Positions 1 through 8,852 of a DNA stretch of 64,000 bases are shown one piece after another. The DNA is from Saprospiraceae bacterium (GTDB taxonomy: Bacteria > Bacteroidota > Bacteroidia > Chitinophagales > Saprospiraceae): contig JAHDEC010000014.1 in NCBI GenBank assembly GCA_020629035.1, forward strand, positions 37,945 through 101,944. Reading direction: 5' to 3'. The notes beneath the pieces are model-generated. The model had not been told where the DNA came from. It did no database searches and worked only from the letters and a program-made list of their open reading frames with translations. A program made the position numbers and the translations under genes. Every line of letters starts with the position of its first letter. The stretch's first letter is position 1.

Positions 1-1001
1 ACGATACCTTGGAGGCTAAGCATATCTGCATTTTTAATAACAGGAACAATTAGGTTTCCGCTTGGTAGCGCAGTAGCCATACCAATATTTATATCCTTTT
101 TGACAATTATGTTATCTCCATCGACAGACACATTTATCATTGGGAAATCGCGAATGGCTTTGTGCACGGCTTCGACAAATATCGGTGTAAAGGTGATTTT
201 TTCACCATACTTAGCTTGATATTCCTTTTTAATCTTACTTCTCCAATTAAATAAATTGGTGACATCTGCTTCTACAAATGAAGTTACATGTGGAGATGTG
301 TGTTTTGAGCGAACCATATGATCAGCAATAAGCTTTCTCATTCGATCCATTTGGACAATTTCATCATGACCTGAAGCACTTCTAACTGCAGGAACAGGAT
401 TAGCAGGTTTAGAAGACGCTACATTATTTGATATTGCTGGCTGAGGGACAGATGTGCTACCTTGAGTTCTGTTTTTCAAATAAGCCATCATATCTATCTT
501 TGTTAATCTGCCATTTGCCCCAGTTCCTGGAATAGCATCCAACTCGGCTTGTCCTATATTTTCTTTTTTTGCTATGTTCTTTACTAGAGGAGAGTAAAAC
601 CTATTCGATGAACTTATTGCTTGGGGAGCAACAGCTTGAGTGGCTTCTTGCACTTGTACTTCTATTTTTTGTGCTACCTCTTTAGCCGCCATCTGCGCTG
701 GTTCCGCCTGTTTCGGTGATTCTGCAGGTTCGCTGATGGGTTCATCTACCGTTTCTTCACCTTCAGTTTCTAAGATGGCTATTATTTCACCTACAGGAAC
801 CACATCGTTTACTTTGAAAAGAATTTTGCTAATAACTCCATCAACAGGTGAAGGAATTTCAGAATCTACTTTGTCGGTTGCTATTTCTAAAATGGTCTCA
901 TCTTCTTCCACTTTATCGCCAACATTTTTAACCCAGTTTAATATGGTTGCCTCAATGATACTTTCTCCCATTTTTGGCATCCGTAGTTCTAATTTTCCCA
1001 T
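1..1001 (-). CDS. 2-oxoacid dehydrogenase E2 (dihydrolipoyl acyltransferase), 3' end missing
   Basis: This is the E2 core of a pyruvate, 2-oxoglutarate or branched-chain dehydrogenase complex, which moves the acyl group from lipoyl-lysine to CoA. Reading the minus strand from the ATG at 1001, I see a lipoyl domain (about residues 1-77) with the lipoylation motif EIATDKVDSE, the lysine being residue 44. A Pro/Ala/Gln-rich linker follows, then a peripheral subunit-binding domain (about 133-170, FYSPLVKNIAKKENI) and the start of the catalytic acyltransferase domain (QMDRMRKLIADHM). The frame stays open to the window edge, so about 333 residues are visible and the catalytic His/Asp end is missing. 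It lies 3 bases after cinA and probably shares its transcript. Which complex it belongs to cannot be decided here. Confidence 0.93.
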   Translation of the reverse strand, partial: MGKLELRMPKMGESIIEATILNWVKNVGDKVEEDETILEIATDKVDSEIPSPVDGVISKILFKVNDVVPVGEIIAILETEGEETVDEPISEPAESPKQAEPAQMAAKEVAQKIEVQVQEATQAVAPQAISSSNRFYSPLVKNIAKKENIGQAELDAIPGTGANGRLTKIDMMAYLKNRTQGSTSVPQPAISNNVASSKPANPVPAVRSASGHDEIVQMDRMRKLIADHMVRSKHTSPHVTSFVEADVTNLFNWRSKIKKEYQAKYGEKITFTPIFVEAVHKAIRDFPMINVSVDGDNIIVKKDINIGMATALPSGNLIVPVIKNADMLSLQGI

Positions 1002-1004
1002 TAT

Positions 1005-2267
1005 TTAATTTTGTGTAAAATTAATTGAATTATCGCTGAGTAAAAATTTTCTGAGCATAATAAAAGCATAGGTCGTGCTATATTCTATGTTAATTTCTCG
1101 GTCCTTTTGAATTAAAAACTTTTTAGACTCTATTCTTTCTTTGCTACCAACTGATACACAGACTGTACCTACAGGCTTTTCTTCTGATCCTCCTCCAGGT
1201 CCTGCAATTCCTGAAACTGCGATGGCTATGTTTGTATTAAATACATTTAGACAACCTTTAACCATTTCTTCCGTTGTCTCAAGGCTTACTGCTCCATACT
1301 TTTCTAGTGTTGATGGTTTGACTCCTAAGGTTTTTTCTTTCACCTGATTGTCATAGGCTACAACACTTCCTTGATAATAAGCACTGGATCCAGGATTTAA
1401 AGTAATATGGTGTGCGATATTACCTCCGGTACAGCTCTCTGCGGTAGAAATAGTTAATCTGTTATTAACCATCACTTTTTGTAGTTCTTTTACCAATGTT
1501 GTTTCATCATAGCCAAAAACTATTTTTCCTAGTTGAGAGCTTACTTGTTCTGTTAGATTATTAATGGTTTCTTGGAGTGCTTCTCTATTCGAGTGGCTCC
1601 CCGATATCCTTATTCTAACGGATGCTTTTGAAGGAAGATAGGCAAACGATACAAAGTCCGGTGCCTTGTCAATAATCGTTGCAATATCATCTGCAATCAT
1701 AGACTCTCCTCGTCCGCAGGTGTGAATTGTTCGATAGTAGATGTTTTCGGTTTCTTGTCGCTTGATATAAGGTACAATGTGTTCTGCGAATATATACTTC
1801 ATTTCAAAAGGGACTCCGGGCATAGATATAATCGAATATCCTTCCTTTTCAAACAACATACCTGGAGCTGTGCCTAGCTTGTTTTCGAAGAGTTTCACCG
1901 TTTCAGGCATAAAACATTGCTCTTTGTGCATTGAGCTTATTGGGAAGTTTCTCTTTTTAAAATAAGCAGATATTTTATCATAAGTCCCTTGATCAAAATA
2001 CATATCTACTTCCAAGAATTCACTAATTGCTTTTTTTGTGAAGTCATCTTTAGTGGGTCCAAGTCCTCCTGTGACAATTACTAAATCACTGTCTTTTGTC
2101 GCCATTTCAAAAGCAGCTAACATTTGATTCATTTCGTCATTTACCGAAAGTACTCGTAAGACTTCTACTCCGAGATTATTTAGCTTTTGTCCTAACCAAG
2201 CTGAATTAGTATCGATTATTTGTCCGATCAATATTTCTGTTCCTATAGTAATTATACTTGCTTTCAT
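1005..2267 (-). CDS. cinA: CinA-family protein: MoCF-like domain plus NMN deamidase domain
   Basis: This is a two-domain CinA protein of 420 residues, the usual full length. The N-terminal half (about 1-170) is the molybdopterin-binding-like COG1058 domain, with IGTEILIGQIIDTNSAWL and GGLGPTKDD; in some members it hydrolyses ADP-ribose or FAD-type substrates. The C-terminal half (about 255-410) is the PncC-type nicotinamide mononucleotide deamidase, with ISTAESCTGGNIAHHIT and SGIAGPGGGSEEKPVGTV. The likely role is pyridine-nucleotide salvage; the old competence/damage name reflects operon context in other bacteria. It overlaps birA by four bases (ATGA) and is followed 3 bases later by the E2 gene, so the three probably form one operon. 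Confidence 0.95.
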   Translation of the reverse strand: MKASIITIGTEILIGQIIDTNSAWLGQKLNNLGVEVLRVLSVNDEMNQMLAAFEMATKDSDLVIVTGGLGPTKDDFTKKAISEFLEVDMYFDQGTYDKISAYFKKRNFPISSMHKEQCFMPETVKLFENKLGTAPGMLFEKEGYSIISMPGVPFEMKYIFAEHIVPYIKRQETENIYYRTIHTCGRGESMIADDIATIIDKAPDFVSFAYLPSKASVRIRISGSHSNREALQETINNLTEQVSSQLGKIVFGYDETTLVKELQKVMVNNRLTISTAESCTGGNIAHHITLNPGSSAYYQGSVVAYDNQVKEKTLGVKPSTLEKYGAVSLETTEEMVKGCLNVFNTNIAIAVSGIAGPGGGSEEKPVGTVCVSVGSKERIESKKFLIQKDREINIEYSTTYAFIMLRKFLLSDNSINFTQN

Positions 2268-2992
2268 ATGATCATTTTTAGGTCTCCAAAAGCAAACGAC
2301 TCTTTTCCTTGATCAGTCATCAGAATCAAATGGCCTTTACTATCAACTTCTCTTATCACACCTCTAATTTCTTGCTCTTTAAACACAAATTTTTTTTCTT
2401 CACCGATTTTATATAAATGTTGATTGTATTGTTCAATGATGTTATAATTAGCAACAACGTCTTCTGTTTTTATGTTTAACTGTTTGCTAAGACCTTGAAT
2501 TAAATCAAGTAAGTCGTAGGTATTATTACTTAGCTGTTTAAGGGAAATTGGGTTGGGAATAGTTTTACTGAAACTTGTTTGGTTTATGTTTAGTCCTACT
2601 CCGATTATACAGTGACTTATTTGTTTTAAGGCCAGAATATTTTGAATTAATAGTCCTCCAATTTTCTTATCGTTTACATAAATATCATTTGGCCATTTAA
2701 TGTAGCATGTTTCTTTACTCAGTGCAGCAATGTAAGCTCTTACCCGAAGAGCTATAGACATATTTAGCATGATTTGCTCTTTTACAGATAGACCTTTAAA
2801 TGGAATAATTATGGAACAACTAATATTTTTTCCTGACTCACTTTCCCATTTCCTGCCAAATTGTCCTCTTCCTGCTGTCTGATTGTATGTATAAATACAC
2901 GAAAGACCTGATGGTTTACTTTTTGATAACCATTGTGTAGCAAATACATTGGTAGAATCTATACTTGATAAGTATATATATTGAGTGTCCAT
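2264..2992 (-). CDS. birA: Biotin--[acetyl-CoA-carboxylase] ligase, monofunctional
   Basis: Activates biotin with ATP and attaches it to the lysine of biotin carrier protein, needed for acetyl-CoA carboxylase. Visible motifs are the biotinyl-AMP loop TAGRGQFGRKWES, the ligase core KWPNDIYVNDKKIGGLLI and GVGLNIN. At 242 residues it lacks the N-terminal winged-helix domain of the 321-residue E. coli protein, so it should be a ligase only and not a repressor. The ATG at 2992 is the first good start. It heads the birA-cinA-E2 operon and diverges from rsfS with about 68 bases between starts. Confidence 0.95.
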   Translation of the reverse strand: MDTQYIYLSSIDSTNVFATQWLSKSKPSGLSCIYTYNQTAGRGQFGRKWESESGKNISCSIIIPFKGLSVKEQIMLNMSIALRVRAYIAALSKETCYIKWPNDIYVNDKKIGGLLIQNILALKQISHCIIGVGLNINQTSFSKTIPNPISLKQLSNNTYDLLDLIQGLSKQLNIKTEDVVANYNIIEQYNQHLYKIGEEKKFVFKEQEIRGVIREVDSKGHLILMTDQGKESFAFGDLKMII

Positions 2993-3060
2993 GATTCTTT
3001 ATCGGTAGATTTGGAGATTTATTATTCGTACTTTTATAAGATAATCCTTAAAGATAACAT

Positions 3061-3447
3061 TTGAGCAGAGCAAACATTAAGAAAGTAGTACCCACAGATA
3101 TAGATGCCTTAAATGATCTAATCATAGATAGTATACAAGATATTAAAGGGAAGAATATAGTTAAGTTAGATTTACGAGAGCTGGATGAAGCGCCTTCGGA
3201 CTTCTTTATTATTTGTGAGGGAGATTCTTCCACTCAAATAAACGCTATTGCTAGCAATGTCCATAAACGGACTAAAAACGAAATGGATCAACGGGCAATT
3301 CATCGAGAAGGATTGAACAGTACTAGCTGGGTTCTTGTTGATTACTTTAATACCATTGTTCATATCTTCCACCCTGAGGCAAGAGAGTTTTATGCCATTG
3401 AAGAATTGTGGGGAGATGCAGCATTCACCGAATATCAAAACTTATAA
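3061..3447 (+). CDS. rsfS: Ribosomal silencing factor RsfS (Iojap/DUF143)
   Basis: Binds ribosomal protein uL14 of the 50S subunit and blocks subunit joining when nutrients are scarce. The 128-residue protein shows the family core: DLRELDEAPSDFFIICEG, then HREGLNSTSWVLVDYFNTIVHIF and the end motif REFYAIEELWGDA. The start has to be the TTG at 3061: an in-frame TAA lies at 3055-3057 and the next in-frame ATG falls well inside the conserved domain. It is followed by ftsH in the same direction, an arrangement I recall as common in Bacteroidota, although ftsH also appears to have its own promoter box at 3468-3475. Confidence 0.95.
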   Translation: MSRANIKKVVPTDIDALNDLIIDSIQDIKGKNIVKLDLRELDEAPSDFFIICEGDSSTQINAIASNVHKRTKNEMDQRAIHREGLNSTSWVLVDYFNTIVHIFHPEAREFYAIEELWGDAAFTEYQNL

Positions 3448-3467
3448 TTGAAGACCAAACGATATTC

Positions 3468-3475
3468 TATTTTTG
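3468..3475 (+). promoter_or_regulatory. Candidate Bacteroidota promoter (-7 box) for ftsH
   Basis: TATTTTTG matches TAnnTTTG exactly and has a TTG at 3448-3450, 17 bases upstream. This fits the TTG-N17-23-TAnnTTTG pattern described for Flavobacterium. A start site near 3482 would give a leader of about 34 bases before the ftsH ATG. It is a motif match only. Confidence 0.5.
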
Positions 3476-3515
3476 CGCGTTATTTCATATAGCTGATAAC
3501 AGTTAAACAAAGTAA

Positions 3516-5474
3516 ATGAGTACAGAAAAAAACAATAATAATAAAAAAGTAAACTTCAATACTTATTGGATTTACGGGCTTATTATCTTCTTTATTATTT
3601 GTGTAAATATGTTTTTATACACGAATAATACAACGCAAGAAATTCCTAAGTCTAAGTTTATGGAGATTGCTTCCCAAAACCATATAGAGAAGCTAGACAT
3701 CATTAATGATGATATAGCGGAAATATACATAGCTAAATCTGCCCAAGCTTCTTATGAACATATAAAACAAGGAAACCCTATTTCCGTTGCTTCCCCTCAT
3801 TTTAGATTAAATTTTGGTGATGTAGGTAAGTTCACTGAACAATTAGATAAGATAAACGAAACAGCAAGTACTCCTATAGAGTATTATCATATAAAAAGGA
3901 CAAACTATCTAGGTAACATGCTAAGCTGGTTGCTTCCTGTTTTCCTAATTATAGCATTATGGTTGTTCTTCATGAAACGAATGGCCACTGGTTCTGGAGG
4001 ACCTGGTTCTCAGATTTTCAACATTGGAAAATCAAAGGCTACCCTTTTTGATAATAACACCAAGGTTAATATCACTTTTAAAGATGTTGCGGGCTTAAAT
4101 GAAGCAAAAGAAGAAGTAATGGAAGTAGTAGACTTCCTGAAAAACCCTAAAAAATATACAGCTCTTGGCGGTAAAATACCTAAAGGAGTTCTTCTAGTAG
4201 GCCCTCCGGGTACAGGTAAAACATTGTTAGCCAAAGCTGTCGCAGGAGAGGCAGGAGTTCCTTTTTTCTCTATGTCAGGTAGTGATTTTGTGGAAATGTT
4301 TGTGGGTGTTGGTGCCTCTAGGGTAAGAGATTTGTTTAAACAAGCAAGAGAAAAAGCGCCATGTATCGTCTTTATTGACGAAATAGATGCTATTGGTAGA
4401 GCGCGTGGCAAAGGTGCTGTCCAAGGTGGTAATGATGAAAGAGAAAACACGCTAAACCAACTACTTGTAGAAATGGATGGTTTTAGCACCGATAAGGGAG
4501 TTATCCTTATGGCTGCGACAAATAGACCTGATGTTTTAGATAACGCTTTACTAAGACCTGGTCGTTTCGATCGACAAATAGGTATAGATCGCCCTGATTT
4601 AAAAGGTAGAGAAGAAATATTTAAGGTACACCTAAAATCCATTAAAATAAATGACGAAGAAGTTGTACCCGAGAAGTTAGCCGAAATGACTCCTGGATTT
4701 GCTGGTGCAGATATTGCCAATATTTGTAATGAGGCCGCTTTAGTAGCAGCAAGAAGAGATAAAAAAGCCGTTGATCTTGATGATTTTAATTATGCTTTGG
4801 ATAGAGTCATTGGTGGTTTAGAAAAGAAAAACAAGATTATTTCTCCGAAAGAAAAAGAGATAATTGCCTATCATGAAGCAGGACATGCTATTTGTGGTTG
4901 GTTCTTAGAACATGCTTCACCTTTAGTTAAAGTAACCATTGTTCCGAGAGGTATAGGTACACTTGGTTATGCTCAATATTTACCCAAAGAAGAATATATT
5001 ACTCGTACCGAGCAATTAGAAGATCGTATGTGTATGACCTTAGGAGGTCGAGCAGCTGAGAAAATTGTTTTTGACAAGATATCAACAGGCGCACAAAACG
5101 ATTTAGATCAGGTAACTAAAATGGCTTATGGAATGATTTCAGTCTATGGGATGAATGATAAAGTAGGTAATGTTTCCTTCCATGGTATGTCACAGGATAA
5201 TTTTAATAAGCCTTACTCAGATGAAACAGCCAAGTTAATTGACGATGAGGTTCGAAAAATGATTGATACTCAATATTTGAGAGCACAGGAGTTATTAAGT
5301 ACCTATAGAAACGAGCTTAATATTTTAGCAAGAACATTGCTAGACAGAGAAGTTATTTTAAAATCTGATGTCGAACAATTGATTGGTAAAAGACCTATTG
5401 AGATGGTTGAAACGGAAGCAGAAAATGTTACCGAAGCGCCTGAAATAGCGCCAGAAGATCAACCTGAAATATAA
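3516..5474 (+). CDS. ftsH: ATP-dependent zinc metalloprotease FtsH
   Basis: Membrane-anchored AAA+ protease that degrades misfolded membrane proteins and some regulators, with its catalytic domains in the cytoplasm. The 652 residues contain a transmembrane helix at about 18-36, a periplasmic segment, a second helix at about 131-151, Walker A GPPGTGKT (229-236), Walker [12 protein letters not shown], the SRH region with arginine fingers ([15 protein letters not shown]), and the zinc site HEAGH (453-457) with the later Asp-containing QNDLDQVT ligand region. The acidic tail ([20 protein letters not shown]) is not conserved core. It follows rsfS and converges with the membrane-protein gene ending at 5486. 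Confidence 0.98.
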   Translation: MSTEKNNNNKKVNFNTYWIYGLIIFFIICVNMFLYTNNTTQEIPKSKFMEIASQNHIEKLDIINDDIAEIYIAKSAQASYEHIKQGNPISVASPHFRLNFGDVGKFTEQLDKINETASTPIEYYHIKRTNYLGNMLSWLLPVFLIIALWLFFMKRMATGSGGPGSQIFNIGKSKATLFDNNTKVNITFKDVAGLNEAKEEVMEVVDFLKNPKKYTALGGKIPKGVLLVGPPGTGKTLLAKAVAGEAGVPFFSMSGSDFVEMFVGVGASRVRDLFKQAREKAPCIVFIDEIDAIGRARGKGAVQGGNDERENTLNQLLVEMDGFSTDKGVILMAATNRPDVLDNALLRPGRFDRQIGIDRPDLKGREEIFKVHLKSIKINDEEVVPEKLAEMTPGFAGADIANICNEAALVAARRDKKAVDLDDFNYALDRVIGGLEKKNKIISPKEKEIIAYHEAGHAICGWFLEHASPLVKVTIVPRGIGTLGYAQYLPKEEYITRTEQLEDRMCMTLGGRAAEKIVFDKISTGAQNDLDQVTKMAYGMISVYGMNDKVGNVSFHGMSQDNFNKPYSDETAKLIDDEVRKMIDTQYLRAQELLSTYRNELNILARTLLDREVILKSDVEQLIGKRPIEMVETEAENVTEAPEIAPEDQPEI

Positions 5475-5485
5475 AAACTTTAGGT

Positions 5486-5863
5486 TTAGTTTTCGGCAAT
5501 CTTTGTTAGTGCATAGGTTTCCATGATAGTAAATATCAAATAGTTTATCAAAAACGGAATGACAAACCACTTTGTCTGTGGACCATTTGTCTGTACATAC
5601 CAATAGACCAAGCCAAAAGATAAGATTAACTTCATTAAAACATTAAATATCACCATTGATATAAATGAGCCCTGTTTTCCTCTAGTTGTCAAATATTTAC
5701 TAGCAAAAAATATAACACTTGCCAGCAAAAGGAAAAACAACATACTGATCAAGAAAAAGTCTTGATAGACCAGTGTTTCTCCAAACAATCCAGATAAGTA
5801 AAAAAGTCCGGCAGCCAATAAACAACTACAAACAGTCAATACCGCATATTGGGTTATTTTCAT
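5486..5863 (-). CDS. Small membrane protein linked to AtpZ (unknown function)
   Basis: A 125-residue protein with four predicted membrane helices (about 7-27, 36-56, 68-90 and 98-118). I cannot assign a function from motifs. It begins 2 bases after the AtpZ-like gene. In Bacteroidota a small membrane protein of this kind often sits between AtpZ and the ATP synthase a subunit (recalled, not checked), so a role in F0 assembly is a reasonable guess. Here no atpB follows: the gene ends 11 bases short of the convergent ftsH. Confidence 0.8.
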   Translation of the reverse strand: MKITQYAVLTVCSCLLAAGLFYLSGLFGETLVYQDFFLISMLFFLLLASVIFFASKYLTTRGKQGSFISMVIFNVLMKLILSFGLVYWYVQTNGPQTKWFVIPFLINYLIFTIMETYALTKIAEN

Positions 5864-5865
5864 AT

Positions 5866-6072
5866 TCAGGTCAATTCCTTAATGAGTTTATAAAATTGGG
5901 CAAACACTAAGACGAAGATGAGCAATATGGTTATCCACTGTTTTTCAAAAGCAAAATACTCATCAATCTTTTTTCCAACAAAGGCTGCAATGAATAAAGA
6001 AATAAATAGTTGCATTCCCCATCCACTATACTTCATAAAGTCTCTTTTTGAAGACTTTTTGTTATTAGGCAT
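5866..6072 (-). CDS. AtpZ/AtpI-family protein
   Basis: A 68-residue protein with two predicted helices (about 16-35 and 45-64) joined by a short basic and acidic turn (GKKIDEYFAF), the AtpZ/AtpI hairpin. Family members sit at the start of atp operons and are linked to F1F0 c-ring assembly or Mg2+ uptake. It overlaps the end of the bactofilin gene by 8 bases and runs into the small membrane protein, so the three are probably one transcript. The a-subunit gene expected next is not present in this window. Confidence 0.85.
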   Translation of the reverse strand: MPNNKKSSKRDFMKYSGWGMQLFISLFIAAFVGKKIDEYFAFEKQWITILLIFVLVFAQFYKLIKELT

Positions 6073-6499
6073 TAGATGTTTTTAAAGCAATCGTCTCGTT
6101 TGTTTCTGTGTTAATCGATTTGATTTTTTCTCCTCCCATGGCGCAGCTTACATCAAATGAGGCTCCTGATTGCACAACAAGATTTGAAGTATTTACATCT
6201 CCTAAAATCTTAGCAGATTCCTTTACTTGTAAGGTATCCTTTACTCTTAAGTTTCCTTCAAAAGAGCCTTCTATTACTGCATTCAAACAATCAATATTAC
6301 CTTTTACACTTCCCTCTTTTCCTATGATAACTCGTCCTTCGCAGGTTAATTCTCCATCTAAGGTGCCATCGATTCTGATATCATTTGTTGCATTTATAGT
6401 GCCTTTAATGTTTGTTCCATGTACAAGGCTGTTTGTAGATCCATTAGTTGGAGAGAATGTGTTCTGAGACCGGTCTTCAGTTTTCTTATTACCAAACAT
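6065..6499 (-). CDS. Bactofilin (polymer-forming cytoskeletal protein)
   Basis: Bactofilins polymerise without nucleotide into filaments that scaffold cell-wall or shape functions. The 144-residue protein has an unstructured N-terminus and then the right-handed beta-helix repeat region (about 28-115). The hydrophobic/Gly periodicity is clear in IKGTINATNDIRIDGTLDGE and VIIGKEGSVKGNIDCLNAVI. It is the first gene of the bactofilin-AtpZ-membrane protein trio and starts 76 bases downstream of the PorP/SprF stop, beyond that gene's terminator, so it needs its own promoter or readthrough. Confidence 0.93.
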   Translation of the reverse strand: MFGNKKTEDRSQNTFSPTNGSTNSLVHGTNIKGTINATNDIRIDGTLDGELTCEGRVIIGKEGSVKGNIDCLNAVIEGSFEGNLRVKDTLQVKESAKILGDVNTSNLVVQSGASFDVSCAMGGEKIKSINTETNETIALKTSNA

Positions 6500-6518
6500 G
6501 AGTGTAGTTTTTTGAGAT

Positions 6519-6553
6519 TAAAAAAGTCCTTGCGCTCGGGAGCACAAGGACTT
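6519..6553 (-). terminator. Rho-independent terminator after the PorP/SprF gene
   Basis: AAGTCCTTG (6524-6532) pairs with CAAGGACTT (6545-6553), and GCTC/GAGC extends the stem after one mismatch. On the minus strand the stem is followed by six U residues (A run at 6520-6525). It lies 22 bases past the PorP/SprF stop and before the bactofilin start. Confidence 0.88.
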
Positions 6554-6574
6554 CTAAAATAATATATTTTATGT

Positions 6575-7660
6575 TTAGAACCTAGGACAATAGACAGCTC
6601 TTTTCTCTGGTCCACAAATGTAATAGTTAATTGAAAACTCAAATGAACCATTTCCTGCAGCTCCTTGTCTAAGCTGAGATATGTTGTAATCATAACTAAA
6701 TCCTAATCCGAACTGATCGTAATCAAATCTAGTTGAGAATATTAATGCATCCGAATGTGTAAAGTTTACAGAAGGTAAAACAGTATCAGATCCAGGATCA
6801 AATCCTCTTCCGTGTCTATACCAAACTCCTACTTCCCAAGACTGTGTAACTACTCGCTGGTTACCCATAGCAAATCGTACACTTGTTCCCAGGTTTAATT
6901 CTACTTGCTCTCCTTGTTTCATGAAAACAACACCTGGAACTAAGTAAGTACCTCTTTTCACCATAAACTGACCTCCAGCATGGAAAGTAAGTCTACTGTA
7001 TAGTGGTTCTACAGTGGAACCATCTGTAGTAAATGTCACGTCTGGCTGGTTTACGTGGTGCAATGCAAGACCACCATAAAAATTGTTGTTCTTGTCTAAA
7101 ATGCTAAACCATAATAATCCAATCGCTAAATCAGCATAAATAAAATCAAAATCACCAATAACTGGTGGAGCTGGAATGTTAGGATCTTGTAGTCCATCTC
7201 CGTCATGTTGTCCAGGCCAGATTTGATTTGCTGATTGTTTAATTCTTCTTTGACTTACCGCGGCATCTGCACCGATAGATAAGTAGTTTGCTTTGTCTCT
7301 GTATCCTCCCATCTTTTTGCTATAAGCAAAAGATAGTCTTCCTTGTGTAGTTCCGAATGAAAGTTGACCAGCAACATCTGACCATAATGAACCTCCAATT
7401 CCGAAGTAATCTGTTCTTCCAACCGCTACCTTCTGGTCATAAGAAACTGAATAAGTATTGTAAGCATTACCACCTAGAATACCAGCCCACTGATTTCTGT
7501 AGTTACCTACCAATCTTGTGTTACAGTTCATTACACCGGTTAGTGCCGGATTTAGGTTTAGGGGAGACATGTAAAATTGTGAGAAATGTATGTCTTGTGC
7601 ATGGATTCCAGCACCAAGGGCGACAAACATAAAACTAAATAAAATTCTCTTTAACGTCAT
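6575..7660 (-). CDS. PorP/SprF-family type IX secretion outer-membrane protein
   Basis: Outer-membrane beta-barrel protein of the PorP/SprF family, which works with type IX secretion and gliding machinery. I place the start at the ATG at 7660, which gives a clean signal peptide (MTLKRILFSFMFVALGAGIHAQ); an upstream ATG at 7720 would bury it behind 20 residues. The mature protein opens with the family hallmark DIHFSQFYMSPLNLNPALTG. Alternating aromatic and polar strands follow, ending in an aromatic C-terminus (VYCPRF). Length is 361 residues. It is transcribed alone, with a -7 box at 7718-7725 and a strong terminator. PorP/SprF paralogues are numerous in this phylum, so it need not be the core T9SS PorP. 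Confidence 0.92.
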   Translation of the reverse strand: MTLKRILFSFMFVALGAGIHAQDIHFSQFYMSPLNLNPALTGVMNCNTRLVGNYRNQWAGILGGNAYNTYSVSYDQKVAVGRTDYFGIGGSLWSDVAGQLSFGTTQGRLSFAYSKKMGGYRDKANYLSIGADAAVSQRRIKQSANQIWPGQHDGDGLQDPNIPAPPVIGDFDFIYADLAIGLLWFSILDKNNNFYGGLALHHVNQPDVTFTTDGSTVEPLYSRLTFHAGGQFMVKRGTYLVPGVVFMKQGEQVELNLGTSVRFAMGNQRVVTQSWEVGVWYRHGRGFDPGSDTVLPSVNFTHSDALIFSTRFDYDQFGLGFSYDYNISQLRQGAAGNGSFEFSINYYICGPEKRAVYCPRF

Positions 7661-7717
7661 CAGTATTAATGTTTTAATGTAGTTTTCTTTCTTAAAATAA
7701 ATTACTTGAAAGTTAAA

Positions 7718-7725
7718 CAAATCTA
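7718..7725 (-). promoter_or_regulatory. Candidate promoter (-7 box) for the PorP/SprF gene
   Basis: On the minus strand this reads TAGATTTG, an exact TAnnTTTG match. The expected start site near 7711 would give a leader of about 50 bases. I found no TTG at the expected distance upstream. Confidence 0.4.
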
Positions 7726-7856
7726 AAACAATAGCATTCTCAGCTTTTGGACTCTTGTTTAGATTTTTAAACCTACGAAAAAAATAACAGTGTGAAGGTC
7801 TAAAGCCTTGCTAAATAACATATTTTTTTTATCGTAATAATTCAAAATTCAACTAT

Positions 7857-8852
7857 ATGACACATAAAAAATGGCATACACCTATAAAGATGGAAGTTTA
7901 TCCAAAAAAGCTGCTTCACTCCTACCATTTTATTTCCTTAGGCTCTTGTTTTGCAGACAATCTTCATAACTTCTATCTAAATTCTAAGATAAATGGCCTA
8001 GTAAACCCACTAGGTATTTCCTTTAATCCTATCAGTATAGCTAAGCATATCAACATGGCACTAAATGATACTAAACAAACTAAAGTATCATTAGGAAATC
8101 GAAATGGACTCTATTTTCATGACGATTTCCACAGTAGATTTAATAACATAAACCCTGCCACTTGTCTGAAAAATATAAATGCAGGAATCGCTTCCTTAAA
8201 ACAATCTCTTCTTACATCTAAAGTTCTAGTCCTTAGCTTGGGCTCAGCCATTGTGCATGTAAAAAAGAAAAATAATTCCATTGTCACGAATTGCCATAAA
8301 CAGTCTTCAGAGCTATTTAATCGAACATTTCTTTCAGTAGAAAAAATTGTAAACGAACTTCATGCAGCATTGAACCAAATACAAAAAATAAATCCTTCTA
8401 TTCAAGTCATTTTAACAGTAAGTCCTATCAGACATGCAAAAGAAGGCTTTGTCGAAAACAACCAAAGTAAAGCCACTTTATTGTTAGCATGTAAGGAGTT
8501 ATGTGCAAGTCACCCTGCAATAGATTACTTTCCCGCTTATGAGATTATGTTAGACGAATTAAGAGATTATCGGTTTTTTTCTGAAGATATGCTACACCCA
8601 AATCAAACAGCTATTAATCACATACTTTCTCTTTTTACCGAACATTTATTTGATCAAAAAAGTCAAACATCAATTAAAGAAGTGCAAAACTTACAAAAGA
8701 GAATTGATCACAGATTGTTACACCCTGCAAGCGATGAATCCCAGCAATTCAATAAAAAATTACTCTTAGATATCCAGAACTTAGCTGATCGATATGCTTA
8801 TCTCGATTTTACTAAAGAAAAAATGATGGTGGAAGAACGGCTAAAGATCTAA
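7857..8852 (+). CDS. GSCFA-domain protein (SGNH-hydrolase-like)
   Basis: A 331-residue protein of the GSCFA family (PF08885), named for the motif seen here as SLGSCFADNLHNFYLN near residue 28. Downstream are the family's VNPLGISFNP, the strand VLVLSLGSAIVH, and VILTVSPIRHAKEGF and EDMLHPNQTA, which resemble the SGNH-hydrolase blocks with a late Asp/His pair. Family members are thought to be esterases or acyl hydrolases, but no substrate can be named. There is no signal peptide. It starts 196 bases after the divergent PorP/SprF gene and overlaps the 3' end of the convergent amidohydrolase by 12 bases. Confidence 0.88.
   Translation: MTHKKWHTPIKMEVYPKKLLHSYHFISLGSCFADNLHNFYLNSKINGLVNPLGISFNPISIAKHINMALNDTKQTKVSLGNRNGLYFHDDFHSRFNNINPATCLKNINAGIASLKQSLLTSKVLVLSLGSAIVHVKKKNNSIVTNCHKQSSELFNRTFLSVEKIVNELHAALNQIQKINPSIQVILTVSPIRHAKEGFVENNQSKATLLLACKELCASHPAIDYFPAYEIMLDELRDYRFFSEDMLHPNQTAINHILSLFTEHLFDQKSQTSIKEVQNLQKRIDHRLLHPASDESQQFNKKLLLDIQNLADRYAYLDFTKEKMMVEERLKI

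Noticed and set aside
640..1008. 122-residue plus-strand open frame at the left edge
   Set aside because: Antisense to the E2 gene, whose lipoyl domain is unmistakable on the minus strand.
3616..3624. TTATACACG in ftsH as a DnaA box
   Set aside because: One mismatch and inside a coding sequence; such near matches are frequent in AT-rich DNA.
4010..4720. 236-residue minus-strand open frame
   Set aside because: Antisense to the AAA domain of ftsH; its composition mirrors that gene.
6394..6693. 99-residue minus-strand frame spanning the terminator
   Set aside because: Crosses a strong terminator and overlaps the ends of two real genes in another frame; no family resemblance.
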